From UMGS621 sp964468815 (GTDB lineage: Bacteria > Bacillota > Clostridia > Christensenellales > Borkfalkiaceae): 28,932 nt of DNA. Below the pieces are notes generated by a model. The model was not told where the DNA came from. It worked only from the letters and a program-made list of their open reading frames with translations, and did not search any database. The position numbers were made by a program, and so were the translations under genes. Numbering within the stretch: position 1 is the first letter of the stretch; every line of letters starts with the position of its first letter. Below are positions 7,778 to 15,163 of the stretch, piece after piece. The stretch is taken from the NCBI GenBank assembly GCA_964468815.1, contig CAYXWN010000025.1:1-28932 (forward strand), read 5' to 3'.

Positions 7778-7916
7778 AATAAAAACCTCCCAAAAAAATT
7801 GAAAAAACAACTTGTTTTTCCTTTTCGGGGAGCATTTCCTTGCCTTTGCTTGGGCAAAGGCAAGGGGATATCCCCTTAATTGATACTATTGTATCATGAA
7901 AACGCTTTTTGCGCAA
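7778..7916 (-). promoter_or_regulatory. Promoter and structured 5-prime leader of the zinc-ribbon gene pair
   Basis: On the minus strand, TTGCGC (complement of 7911-7916), 17 bp and TACAAT (complement of 7888-7893) give a start near 7881. The roughly 100-nt leader holds a 16-bp palindrome (7862-7877) and an overlapping perfect 12-bp hairpin (arms 7838-7849 and 7854-7865, loop of four). Further on, CTCCC (complement of 7828-7832) could pair with the GGGAG of the ribosome site (complement of 7787-7791). The two stem options share bases and exclude each other. This is suggestive of a switch but matches no riboswitch class I know. Confidence 0.45.
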
Positions 7917-8013
7917 GGCTTTTTTCTTATTTTCATCGTTTGTTTGAAATAAGTACGGTTTATGTTCGTAAAATATGCTTGTTTTCGCATATTCGGGACG
8001 AGCCGTGCAAATT

Positions 8014-8799
8014 TTACGGAGAATCGAGCGACGGCAGACTTCTGCCGAAAAAGCGGAGAAAGAGCGAAAACAACGTTAACAGTGTTCCCGACAGCACGTA
8101 ATACAGCCGATAGGGGACGATTAGGCTTAAAATCAACAGCATCGTGCCGGCGGTGAAATAGCCGCGTGCTGAACTTTTCAAAAAGACGAGTTGTAACCGT
8201 TCGGAAAGCGTGCGCTTTTGGGGCGTAAACGCACGGGTAACGGGAGGCAACGCGTCCCGTTCTTTTAATTTTGCGAAGAGAACCGTGCCGTCCGTCAGGC
8301 GGACTCTCCCGTTGAAACGGCGCGCAAATATTTTGATTTCGTCCGAAAAGGTCGCGGAAAGAACGACGGCGGTTTCTTCTTCGGTCAGCGCGGTGAATAC
8401 GAGGGCGATTTCCGTTTTGGTCACGCCGTCAAAGGAGAACCGAGGGCAGAGGACGACGTTCTTTTCGGTAAGCCGCAACGCCGTTTTTTCTCTGCGAAAG
8501 GGGACGTTTGCTTTGCGGACGGCATTTTCCAAAATCGAGAGGTTTTCTTGAACGGAATTAAAATTCATCTGAACGGCGAGCGATTCTGCGGCGCGTTCGT
8601 CCGACTTTTTTAGCGCGATTTTGTTATCGCGCCGCGTTTTTCCGCGATAAAAAAGCATTGTCGCCGAAATCGCCGTTGCGAGCGCGATCGAAAAAGCGAG
8701 CGGTCGCGGCATACCGTTATTAAGAAACGCGAGAACGATTAAAAACGTCGAAACAAGCAGAAAGAGCGAATCGGATAAAAGGGGAATTTTGTTTTTCAT
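8014..8799 (-). CDS. Membrane protein of unknown function, four predicted membrane segments
   Basis: A 261-residue protein with two hydrophobic segments at the N-terminus (about 10-27 and 33-51) and two at the C-terminus (about 214-230 and 232-252). A polar domain of about 150 residues lies between them, and positively charged residues flank the segments. The ATG at 8799 is chosen because AAGGA lies seven bases upstream; reading further upstream gives an unlikely Arg-rich extension into the nadD promoter. It is divergent from nadD-yqeK. A weak AT-rich hairpin (7972-7978 with 7987-7993) follows its stop. I do not recognise the central domain and see no catalytic motif. Confidence 0.75.
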   Translation of the reverse strand: MKNKIPLLSDSLFLLVSTFLIVLAFLNNGMPRPLAFSIALATAISATMLFYRGKTRRDNKIALKKSDERAAESLAVQMNFNSVQENLSILENAVRKANVPFRREKTALRLTEKNVVLCPRFSFDGVTKTEIALVFTALTEEETAVVLSATFSDEIKIFARRFNGRVRLTDGTVLFAKLKERDALPPVTRAFTPQKRTLSERLQLVFLKSSARGYFTAGTMLLILSLIVPYRLYYVLSGTLLTLFSLFLRFFGRSLPSLDSP

Positions 8800-8875
8800 A
8801 ACCAATCCTTTTTGTGGGTGATTCCCTTTTTGGGGGCGGCGTATACGCGAAATACTTCTTCTCGTCCGAAAACGA

Positions 8876-8904
8876 TTGATAAATTCGACCGAATGTAGTA
8901 TAAT
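8876..8904 (+). promoter_or_regulatory. Sigma-A promoter of nadD-yqeK
   Basis: TTGATA (8876-8881), a 17-bp spacer and a perfect TATAAT (8899-8904) precede the gene. The 40-nt leader contains a six-base stem, CGGAGC (8914-8919) with GCTCCG (8934-8939), just ahead of the AGGA ribosome site at 8941-8944. Confidence 0.75.
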
Positions 8905-8950
8905 AAAGAAAATCGGAGCAGATTGTTTTTCTCGCTCCGTAGGATGAAAA

Positions 8951-10081
8951 ATGGGAAAAATCGGCATTTTCGGCGGGACGTTCGATCCCGTTCACAACGA
9001 ACATATCGCTTTGGCGCGCGCAGCGATCGCGGAATTGCGGTTGGATTCGTTGCTCGTGATTCCGGCATATTCCGCGCCGCACAAAATCGGGCGAAAGGAA
9101 ACGGCTGCGGAATACCGTTATCAGATGACAAAACTCGCCTTTCGCGGCGTTCCCCGTTGCACGGTGAGCGATTTGGAATTGCAGCGCGAGAGCACGAGTT
9201 ATTCCTATCAAACAGTGGAGCGGATCAAAAGAATGTTTCCGACCGAGGAACTTTTTTTGATCGTAGGCGGCGATATGTTGAAAGATTTCAAGACGTGGCG
9301 GTATCCCGAACGAATCCTTGCGGCGGCGACTCCGGTTGCGGCTTCCCGTAAGGGGGACGATGCCGATTTTGAAGAAGAGGCGCGCTATTTTCGGGAGCGG
9401 TTCGGGAAAGACTTTCTAAAACTTTCTTACGAGGGGAAGAACGTTTCCGCGACCAAGGTGCGCACGTATTTGGAATTCGGGCTTTCGGCGGACGCGCTCG
9501 TTCCCGAGGAAGTAATCGCGTTTGCAAAATCGCACGCACTTTATCGCGGCGACGCCAACGTGCAAAAACTGCGCGGCGCGTTAAAACTCGCTCGTTTGAC
9601 GCATACGGCGAACGTCGTGATCGAAGCGCTTCGGCGCGCTCGTTCGATCGGCGTTGCGGAGAGCAAGGCTTATACCGCATGCGCGCTGCACGATTGCGCG
9701 AAATATTTATCGGCGGAAAAGTATCCTTCTTTTTCGCCGCCGAACGGTGTTCCTTCTCCCGTTTTGCACGCCTTTTTGGGCGCGTACGTGGCGGAAACGG
9801 AATACGGGATTACGGATTCGGAGATTTTGGACGCGATTCGCTATCATACGACGGGGAAACCGAATATGTCGGCGTTGGAAAAGTTGGTGTTCGTTGCCGA
9901 CCTTGTGGAAGAGGGACGGGATTATCCGGACGCACCCTATTTAAGAGCGCTTTATCGGGACGGCGATTTCGAGGAATGTTTCCGTACCTGCCTGCGCTAT
10001 CAATACGAATATCTTTTAAGACAAAAAAAGCCGGTATTCCGTTTAACGGAAGAGGCGATTGAATATTATAAGGAGAATTGA
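8951..10081 (+). CDS. nadD: Fused nicotinate-nucleotide adenylyltransferase (NadD) and YqeK HD hydrolase
   Basis: A 376-residue two-domain protein. Residues 1-200 are NadD, the NAD-biosynthesis enzyme that adenylylates nicotinate mononucleotide: GIFGGTFDPVHNEH (His15, His18) is the nucleotidyltransferase motif and VSATKVR (165-171) matches the ISSTxIR signature. Residues 205-376 are YqeK-type HD-domain phosphohydrolase: His218, HD at 247-248, His273, His299 and Asp317 are in the order expected for a metal site. YqeK of Bacillus is a diadenosine tetraphosphate hydrolase, and nadD and yqeK are separate neighbouring genes there. Here they form one reading frame with no internal stop. The stop is followed one base later by rsfS, the usual gene order. 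Confidence 0.95.
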   Translation: MGKIGIFGGTFDPVHNEHIALARAAIAELRLDSLLVIPAYSAPHKIGRKETAAEYRYQMTKLAFRGVPRCTVSDLELQRESTSYSYQTVERIKRMFPTEELFLIVGGDMLKDFKTWRYPERILAAATPVAASRKGDDADFEEEARYFRERFGKDFLKLSYEGKNVSATKVRTYLEFGLSADALVPEEVIAFAKSHALYRGDANVQKLRGALKLARLTHTANVVIEALRRARSIGVAESKAYTACALHDCAKYLSAEKYPSFSPPNGVPSPVLHAFLGAYVAETEYGITDSEILDAIRYHTTGKPNMSALEKLVFVADLVEEGRDYPDAPYLRALYRDGDFEECFRTCLRYQYEYLLRQKKPVFRLTEEAIEYYKEN

Positions 10082-10082
10082 A

Positions 10083-10448
10083 ATGACTTCTTTGGAAAAA
10101 GCGGAAGCGATCGGTAAGATCCTTTCGGAAAAGAAAGGGACGGATATCGTTCGGATTGACGTTCAAGAAAAAACGATTTTGGCAGACTATTACATCATCG
10201 CGACGGGGCGTTCGATGACGCACGTCCGTTCTCTTACCGAAAATTTAGAGGAAGAGATGGATAAATTAAACGAAGTGCCGTTGAGAAGAGAGGGCGTGCG
10301 CGAGGGGCGTTGGTCGGTGTTGGATTACGGCGACGTGATCGTACACGTGTTTAACGACGAAAGCCGTTTGTTTTATCACTTGGAGCGGCTTTGGGACGAG
10401 GGAAATAACGTCGTTCGGATTTCGGACGAAGAGCAAACCACCGAATAA
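10083..10448 (+). CDS. rsfS: Ribosomal silencing factor RsfS
   Basis: A 121-residue protein of the RsfS/Iojap family, which binds ribosomal protein uL14 and stops subunit joining when nutrients are low. Family blocks visible are ADYYIIATG (36-44), GRWSVLDYGDVIVHVF and YHLERLW. The ATG at 10083 lies one base after the nadD-yqeK stop, with AAGGAGA at 10070-10076 serving it. An in-frame upstream start would lie inside yqeK and is rejected. It is co-transcribed with nadD-yqeK, as in many Firmicutes. It ends directly against the convergent small membrane protein gene, with no spacer. Confidence 0.96.
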   Translation: MTSLEKAEAIGKILSEKKGTDIVRIDVQEKTILADYYIIATGRSMTHVRSLTENLEEEMDKLNEVPLRREGVREGRWSVLDYGDVIVHVFNDESRLFYHLERLWDEGNNVVRISDEEQTTE

Positions 10449-10742
10449 TTATTTTTTGCGCACGTAAAATTCGGAAACTTCTTCCGGATCGAATATCAAC
10501 TTGCGTTTGGGGGTTGCGCGTTTGGGCTCTGCGTGTTTTGCCGCTTCTTTGGTCGTGGCGCGCACTTGACGCGGCGTGGGGGAGATACGGGCGCGTTCGA
10601 TCGCGTCGTCTTCCTTTTTCGGTTGAAAATACGCGCGGTAAATCGTCTTGCCGCCCAAGACCAACAGATAACTGATGGCGAAGAGCAGGGCGAGCGCGAG
10701 AAAGCCCGTGATCGGGTGAACGGTTAAAAGATTCGACATCAT
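10449..10742 (-). CDS. Small single-pass membrane protein of unknown function
   Basis: A 97-residue (or 96) protein with one hydrophobic segment at about 11-33 and a basic cytoplasmic tail rich in Lys, Arg and Pro. Two successive ATG codons occur (10742 and 10739). GGAGGG on the minus strand (complement of 10747-10752) is spaced better for the second, so the true start may be 10739. A TATACT-like -10 lies upstream. The stop abuts the rsfS stop. I recognise no family; the absence of disruption and the good ribosome site are the main support. Confidence 0.6.
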   Translation of the reverse strand: MMSNLLTVHPITGFLALALLFAISYLLVLGGKTIYRAYFQPKKEDDAIERARISPTPRQVRATTKEAAKHAEPKRATPKRKLIFDPEEVSEFYVRKK

Positions 10743-11027
10743 GCTGTCCCTCCGTTTTTTCAGTATAGCGGAAGTCGTCGCTCAAAATATGATAGTGTTT
10801 GTTGAATTTTATCACACTTTGTAGAAAGGAAAAACGGGGACGGAAGATCGGGCTGTTAAAAGAAAGGTTTATTTTTCCGCGCTTTCGGGTAATATGCCGA
10901 GGAACGGGACTCTGCGTTTTGTCGTTCGTTCGACTTCCGTGCAGACGTATGTGTCGAAAACGGTCGTTTGTGCGTAAAAAACGTTCATCATTTTAAAAAT
11001 ACAATTTCATTTGGATAGGAGGTATTT
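10743..11027. other. Intergenic region without a recognised gene
   Basis: About 285 bp between two divergent genes. The left end holds the promoter of the small membrane protein and the right end holds the AGGAGG (11017-11022) of the DERA-like gene. A TACAAT at 11000-11005 could be a -10, without a good -35. A 65-codon plus-strand frame inside (10799-10996) has an Arg/Cys-rich, non-protein-like composition and no ribosome site. I see no known RNA motif here. Confidence 0.5.
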
Positions 11028-11939
11028 ATGCTGTTTTTCAAAAAAAAGGTGAATACGGAAGAGAAAAATGCCGAAGATACCGAACAAAAAAAGAGTGTGA
11101 CGGAGGAATCCGCTTCCGAAGAATCGAACGCGACGGAGCAACCCGTAAACGAAACGCGTGCGGAGCAGGGCGCGGTCGGCGCGTTTGCTTCCGAGGACGA
11201 GCGTTCGCAACTCGCCGAGATTTTGGGCGTGACGGACGCCGAATTGAAGAGTGAATTTATCCTGACGAAAATTAAAAAATTGACGGCGAAGATCGAATAT
11301 ACGTTTTTGAAGCCGAACGCGACCAGAAAAGAGTTGGAAGCCGTCGCGGCGGAAGCGAAAAAATATTCGTTCGGAAGAGTATGCGTTCTGCCGTCGCAAG
11401 TAGAGGACGTGAAAAAAGCGTTGCCCGAAACGGTTGCCGTCACCACGGTGATCGGTTATCCGTTCGGAACGGATTCTTACGGGGCGGCGTTGACTGCCGT
11501 GCGCGACGCGGCGAAGTCGGGGGCAAAGGAGATCAACTTCGTATTGTCGCCGTACGCGCTCGCAAACGACGACTTTTACGATTTCCGTCGTCGGATCACC
11601 AAACTTTGCGGCGCGGCGAAGAAACGGTTGGTCGTCGTTTTAGAACCCGATCAAACGGAGCGGAAAACGCTGAAAAAGTTGGTGAATTTGTTAGACCGTA
11701 TCTCGCTCGCCGGGATTCGACTTTCGAGCGGATACCGACAAACGGACGCTTTGGCGCAGTTGGCGGCGTATCGAGGAGAGGGAAAGAACCGCGTTCCCCT
11801 TACCGTTTATACGGAAGTCGTCACGGCGGAGGAACTGACGAAGTTATTCCGCGAGGGCGTGTCCATGATCGCGACGAATCGGGCGGCGGAGATCGCCGTG
11901 GAACTCGCCGCGATTAATAACGCGAATTTCGATTCGTAA
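11028..11939 (+). CDS. DeoC/DERA-fold aldolase-like protein lacking catalytic lysines (probable pseudoenzyme)
   Basis: A 303-residue protein. Residues 1-60 are an acidic, Glu/Ser/Thr-rich low-complexity extension. From about residue 83 onward it follows deoxyribose-phosphate aldolase: IEYTFLKPNAT, FGRVCVLPSQ, TTVIGYPFGT and AKSGAKEINFV. The catalytic residues are changed. The EID aspartate is Asn170 (KEINFV). The Schiff-base lysine of KTSTG is Arg231 (IRLSSGY). The second lysine of VKASGG is absent (TVYTEVV, about 259-265). It therefore probably does not act as DERA. No nucleoside-catabolism genes are nearby. A perfect AGGAGG precedes the ATG. Its role is unknown; a binding or regulatory function, or different chemistry, is possible. 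Confidence 0.8.
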   Translation: MLFFKKKVNTEEKNAEDTEQKKSVTEESASEESNATEQPVNETRAEQGAVGAFASEDERSQLAEILGVTDAELKSEFILTKIKKLTAKIEYTFLKPNATRKELEAVAAEAKKYSFGRVCVLPSQVEDVKKALPETVAVTTVIGYPFGTDSYGAALTAVRDAAKSGAKEINFVLSPYALANDDFYDFRRRITKLCGAAKKRLVVVLEPDQTERKTLKKLVNLLDRISLAGIRLSSGYRQTDALAQLAAYRGEGKNRVPLTVYTEVVTAEELTKLFREGVSMIATNRAAEIAVELAAINNANFDS

Positions 11940-11960
11940 AAATTTTGTCTTTCAAAAGAA

Positions 11961-11989
11961 TTGACAAGAGAAAACGAGCATACTATAAT
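11961..11989 (+). promoter_or_regulatory. Consensus sigma-A promoter of the riboswitch-ribU unit
   Basis: A perfect TTGACA (11961-11966), 17 bp and a perfect TATAAT (11984-11989). Transcription should start near 11996, just before the FMN aptamer. Confidence 0.9.
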
Positions 11990-12010
11990 AAATACGTAAA
12001 ATTTAAAGTT

Positions 12011-12130
12011 ATTCTTTGGGGCGAGGTGTGATTCCTCACCGGCAGTAAAGTCTGCGAAGAGAGCGTTTTTCCGCTTTCCCGAGCGGGTGTGATTCCCGAA
12101 CCGACGGTATAGTCCGGATGGCAAAAGAAT
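12011..12130 (+). promoter_or_regulatory. FMN riboswitch (RFN element)
   Basis: The closing stem P1 is ATTCTT (12011-12016) with AAGAAT (12125-12130). Between them are the conserved blocks of the RFN element: GAGGTGTGATTCCTCACCGG, AGTCTGCGA, GGGTGTGATTCCC, ACCGACGGTATAGTCCGGAT. It binds FMN. Because a strong terminator follows, it should stop transcription of ribU when flavin is plentiful. Confidence 0.97.
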
Positions 12131-12152
12131 CAAACGGTTATTTCCGTACCGT

Positions 12153-12179
12153 ACCGCCCCTTTTTCGGGGCGGTTTTTT
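12153..12179 (+). terminator. Riboswitch-controlled intrinsic terminator upstream of ribU
   Basis: ACCGCCCC (12153-12160) pairs with GGGGCGGT (12167-12174), followed by a run of T to 12179. It lies 38 bp before the ribU start and forms the expression platform of the FMN riboswitch. I could not assign the competing antiterminator with confidence. Confidence 0.92.
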
Positions 12180-12216
12180 CAAAGAACGACTTTAAAAGGA
12201 AAAAGGAGTCGTTTCG

Positions 12217-12966
12217 ATGCAAGAGGCAAAAGGTACGTTTTTCAGTTCTACGCGGATCGCCGCTATCGCGTTGTTTTCTGCGCTTTCGGGCATTTTATAC
12301 GTGTTCGGGTTTCCGATTTCCGTGGCGTTTCCCGGTTTTTTGGAACTTAATTTTTCGGATATTCCGGCATTGATCGGGACGTTTGCGTTAGGCCCGACTT
12401 CGGGCGCGGTCATCGTCGCGTTGAAAGTGTTGATTAAACTCGCGATCAAGGGTACGACGACTGCATTCGTCGGCGATACCGCCGATCTTTTGATCGGGCT
12501 TGCGTTCGTCCTGCCGGCAGGGTTGATTTATCGTCGCCGCCGTACGTTTCGGGGCGCGCTCGTTTCGCTCTTTGTCGGAACGGTTTCGTCCACGGCGGTC
12601 GCGATTTTCGTTAATTGGTTGATTTTGATTCCGTTTTATTTAAAATTTTTCTTCGGCGGAGAATGGGAGCCTCTTCTTAACTTTATGACGCCTCTTTTCC
12701 CGTCTTGCACCAAGGAAAATTTTTACGCGTTCTATCTTTGGGCGTCCTGTTTGCCGTTCAATCTCATGCGGTGTTTGATCGCCGTCGGCGTGACGCTTCC
12801 CGTTTATAAGCGGATTTCGCGTGCGCTCGATCGCTTGAACGAGAAGATTGCGCCGCATGGCACGGAAGAATTGCCGAAACGACGGATTTTAACGTACGTT
12901 TTGGTCGGGGCAGCCGTTTTGGTTGTGCTAACCGCGTTGATTTTGCTCAGACATTTCGTTTGGTAA
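12217..12966 (+). CDS. ribU: Riboflavin ECF transporter substrate-binding subunit RibU
   Basis: A 249-residue integral membrane protein, the S component of an energy-coupling-factor transporter for riboflavin. It shows the RibU start (SSTRIAAIALFSALSGILYVFG), a FLELNFSDIPALIGTFALGP block near 41-60, and several hydrophobic helices. It is longer than a typical RibU of about 200 residues, because of an extra helix at the C-terminus (about 226-245) after a charged stretch. Assignment is fixed by the FMN riboswitch directly upstream. AAAAGGAG at 12201-12208 sets the start. The EcfA, EcfA-prime and EcfT partners are not in this window, so it should use a shared module encoded elsewhere. Confidence 0.95.
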   Translation: MQEAKGTFFSSTRIAAIALFSALSGILYVFGFPISVAFPGFLELNFSDIPALIGTFALGPTSGAVIVALKVLIKLAIKGTTTAFVGDTADLLIGLAFVLPAGLIYRRRRTFRGALVSLFVGTVSSTAVAIFVNWLILIPFYLKFFFGGEWEPLLNFMTPLFPSCTKENFYAFYLWASCLPFNLMRCLIAVGVTLPVYKRISRALDRLNEKIAPHGTEELPKRRILTYVLVGAAVLVVLTALILLRHFVW

Positions 12967-12988
12967 TAATCTTTTCGGAGAAAAGTGA

Positions 12989-13017
12989 TTGCAAATTATC
13001 GCCAATGCGGGTATAAT
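12989..13017 (+). promoter_or_regulatory. Sigma-A promoter of the tsaE operon, predicted leaderless
   Basis: TTGCAA (12989-12994), 17 bp and a perfect TATAAT (13012-13017). Transcription should start about 13023-13025, at or next to the ATG at 13026, and there is no ribosome-binding sequence between them. Confidence 0.65.
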
Positions 13018-13025
13018 ATACTTGT

Positions 13026-13427
13026 ATGGCGATTTTTTTATCCGCTTCCGCGGAAGAAACGGAAGCGATTGCAACCGAATATGCGCACACGTTGCGCGCA
13101 GGGGACGTCGTTTTATTGGACGGCGAACTTGGCGCGGGGAAAACCGCGTTCGTCAAAGGGCTTGCAAAGGGGCTCGGCATTTCGGATGCCGTAACCAGTC
13201 CGACGTACGCGTATTTGAACGTGTACGGAAATTATCTGTTCCATTACGACTGCTATCGGCTTTCGTCCGCAGAGGACGCCGAACGGCTTGGCTTGACCGA
13301 TTATTTCGGGGAAGACTGCATTTGCGCGATCGAATGGTCGGAACGGATCGCGGAAGCGATTCCGTCGTACGCAAAGCGCGTTTCGATTCGCAAACTGTCT
13401 GAAAACGAGAGGGAGATTACGCTATGA
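13026..13427 (+). CDS. tsaE: tRNA threonylcarbamoyladenosine biosynthesis ATPase TsaE
   Basis: A 133-residue P-loop ATPase that, with TsaB and TsaD, makes the t6A modification of ANN-decoding tRNAs. The Walker A motif is GELGAGKT (33-40). SPTYAYLNVY and HYDCYRL match the family, and IEWSERI near residue 100 is the conserved tail motif. Length is normal. The ATG has no Shine-Dalgarno sequence and follows a TATAAT by only eight bases, so translation probably starts on a leaderless mRNA. The stop overlaps the tsaB start (ATGA), giving translational coupling. tsaD, often nearby, is absent from the window. Confidence 0.96.
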   Translation: MAIFLSASAEETEAIATEYAHTLRAGDVVLLDGELGAGKTAFVKGLAKGLGISDAVTSPTYAYLNVYGNYLFHYDCYRLSSAEDAERLGLTDYFGEDCICAIEWSERIAEAIPSYAKRVSIRKLSENEREITL

Positions 13428-14026
13428 ATTATCTGGCTATGGATACGTCCGCCGCGCACATGACGGTGATTTTGTCCGTCGGCGGCAAGGAATACCGTAT
13501 ATTTGAACCGAACTGTCGAATGGACCATTCCGTTCGCTTGATGCCTGTGATTCAAACGCTGTTAAACGAGGCGAACGTCGGCGCTCAAGAAATAGACGTT
13601 TACGGTTGCGTCGTGGGGGCAGGCTCGTTTACGGGCGTTCGGATCGGCGTTTCGACCGTCAAGGGTTTTGCGGACGCGCTCGGAAAGAAAAAGTTGGGAG
13701 TAACGTCCTTTGACGTTCTCGCATATCATAGAGAGAACGAACGGGTGCTGTGCATCATCGACGCGAAGCACGGTTCTTATTACGTCGCAGGGTACGACGG
13801 CGGAACGGTGGTTTTGCCGCCTTCCTTTCTCGGCGAAGAAGAAGTGCTTGCGCTCCGCTCCGATTATACCTTTTTGAGCGGCGCGCCCCTTGCGTTTCCG
13901 ACCGAAATCGTAGACCTTGCGGACGGCTTGAAACTTGCGGTGGAAAGAAAACTTTCGCTCGCTTCCGCGCAATTCGCGCTCGAACCGCTCTATATTCGCA
14001 AAAGTCAGGCGGAGGAGGGACGATGA
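13424..14026 (+). CDS. tsaB: tRNA threonylcarbamoyladenosine biosynthesis protein TsaB
   Basis: A 200-residue ASKHA-fold protein, the non-catalytic partner of TsaD in t6A synthesis. Typical features are the N-terminal YLAMDTSAAHMTV, DHSVRLMPVI in the place of the family HSexLlp block, and the strongly conserved GAGSFTGVRIGVSTVKGFA (around 65-83). The C-terminus (EPLYIRKSQAEE) ends as in other TsaB proteins. The ATG overlaps the tsaE stop by four bases, and its own stop overlaps the rimI ATG by four bases. Expression is therefore coupled to both neighbours. Confidence 0.96.
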   Translation: MNYLAMDTSAAHMTVILSVGGKEYRIFEPNCRMDHSVRLMPVIQTLLNEANVGAQEIDVYGCVVGAGSFTGVRIGVSTVKGFADALGKKKLGVTSFDVLAYHRENERVLCIIDAKHGSYYVAGYDGGTVVLPPSFLGEEEVLALRSDYTFLSGAPLAFPTEIVDLADGLKLAVERKLSLASAQFALEPLYIRKSQAEEGR

Positions 14027-14463
14027 CCGTTCGGCGGTGGCAATATCTCGATTTGAACGCGATCGCCGCCTTAGAGGCGGAATGTTTTCGGGACGCTTGG
14101 ACGTACCGTCAACTTGCGGACAGTTTTTTACAACCCGGCTTTGTGGGGTATCTCGCGGAGGAGAACGGGAAAATCGTCGGTTGCGCCGCTTACTTAAAGG
14201 CGGCGGACGAGGCGGATTTGATCAGCGTCGTCGTGCGGACGGAGCGTCGCCGCGAGGGGATCGCCGGGGCGATTTTGGAAACGCTCTTTTCGGAAGCGCT
14301 CTTTACGGGCGTCCGTCGTATGTTTTTAGAGGTGCGCGCTTCCAACGAAGGCGCGATCGCGCTTTATTTGAAAAACGGATTTTCTTACGTCGCGCTCCGT
14401 AAGGGCTATTACGGGGACGAGGACGCTGTGATTATGAAAAAGGAGTTCTGTGAATCCGATTGA
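14023..14463 (+). CDS. rimI: RimI-like GNAT N-acetyltransferase (ribosomal protein bS18 alanine acetyltransferase family)
   Basis: A 146-residue GNAT acetyltransferase. The acetyl-CoA loop is RRREGIAGA (about 83-91); VVVRTERR precedes it, and LEVRASNEGAIALYLKNGF is the classic RimI motif B region. RimI acetylates the N-terminus of ribosomal protein bS18, and it is commonly encoded next to tsaB as here. The start at 14023 uses the GGAGGAGGG at 14011-14019 and overlaps the tsaB stop (ATGA). Longer upstream frames lie inside tsaB. The stop lies 14 bases inside the next gene. Confidence 0.92.
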   Translation: MTVRRWQYLDLNAIAALEAECFRDAWTYRQLADSFLQPGFVGYLAEENGKIVGCAAYLKAADEADLISVVVRTERRREGIAGAILETLFSEALFTGVRRMFLEVRASNEGAIALYLKNGFSYVALRKGYYGDEDAVIMKKEFCESD

Positions 14464-15163
14464 AAATTCAGGTACGAAAGAGGTCTTGATTTTTCTGCAC
14501 GGTTTTTTGTCCGACCGAACGGTGTTTAACGGACAAACGGCGTTTTTCTCGCGGTATTTCGATTGCCGCGCGCTCGATTTGAGGGGCTTTGGGGAAAACG
14601 CGAATATGGAATATCCCTATTCGCTTTCCGATTACGTCGGGGATCTTTCGGAGTATTTGAAAGAGAACGGCTTGGAACGCGTGCATATTTTGGCACATTC
14701 TTTCGGGTGTCGCGTGGCGGTCAAATTCGCCGCGCTTTATCCCGAACGGGTTGCTTCGCTCGTGTTGACGGGGGCGGCGGGCTTAAAGCCCAAACGGAGT
14801 ATGCGGTATCGCTTGCGCGCCGTCCGCTATCGGATCGCGAAAAAAATTTATAAAAACAAAGAGAAATTGGAAAAATTCTTTTCGTCCGATTACCGCCTCT
14901 TAAATCCCGTCATGCAGGAGAGTTTTAAGAAGGTGGTAAGCGAATTTACCGAACCGTACGCTGCGCGCGTCGGCGCGAGAACGCTTTTGATTTGGGGTGA
15001 AAAAGATACCGAAACGCCCCTTTATATGGGCAAACGCTTTGAAAAACTGATTGCAAACAGCCGCCTTTTCGTAATGGAATCGTGCGGACATTTCTGTTTT
15101 TTGGAAAACCCGCGGTTATTTCGGCTCGTCGCGCGGGAATTTTTATTGGAGGAACGCATATGA
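14450..15163 (+). CDS. Alpha/beta hydrolase in the tsa-mur operon
   Basis: A 237-residue cytoplasmic hydrolase of the MenH/lipase-like alpha/beta type. LIFLHGF (13-19) supplies the oxyanion region, LAHSFGC contains the nucleophile Ser84, GEKDTETP contains the acid Asp186, and SCGHFCF contains the base His213. A basic cap region (about 114-145) sits between strands, as in many membrane-lipid or ester hydrolases. It starts with GTG at 14450, after AAGGAG at 14440-14445, and overlaps rimI by 14 bases. Its stop overlaps the murF-like ATG (ATGA). The tight coupling suggests a role in the same process, but the substrate is unknown. Confidence 0.88.
   Translation: MNPIENSGTKEVLIFLHGFLSDRTVFNGQTAFFSRYFDCRALDLRGFGENANMEYPYSLSDYVGDLSEYLKENGLERVHILAHSFGCRVAVKFAALYPERVASLVLTGAAGLKPKRSMRYRLRAVRYRIAKKIYKNKEKLEKFFSSDYRLLNPVMQESFKKVVSEFTEPYAARVGARTLLIWGEKDTETPLYMGKRFEKLIANSRLFVMESCGHFCFLENPRLFRLVAREFLLEERI

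Noticed and set aside
10743..11027. T-box or other regulatory RNA before the DERA-like gene
   Set aside because: No T-box consensus, no terminator/antiterminator pair and no known aptamer motif could be recognised.
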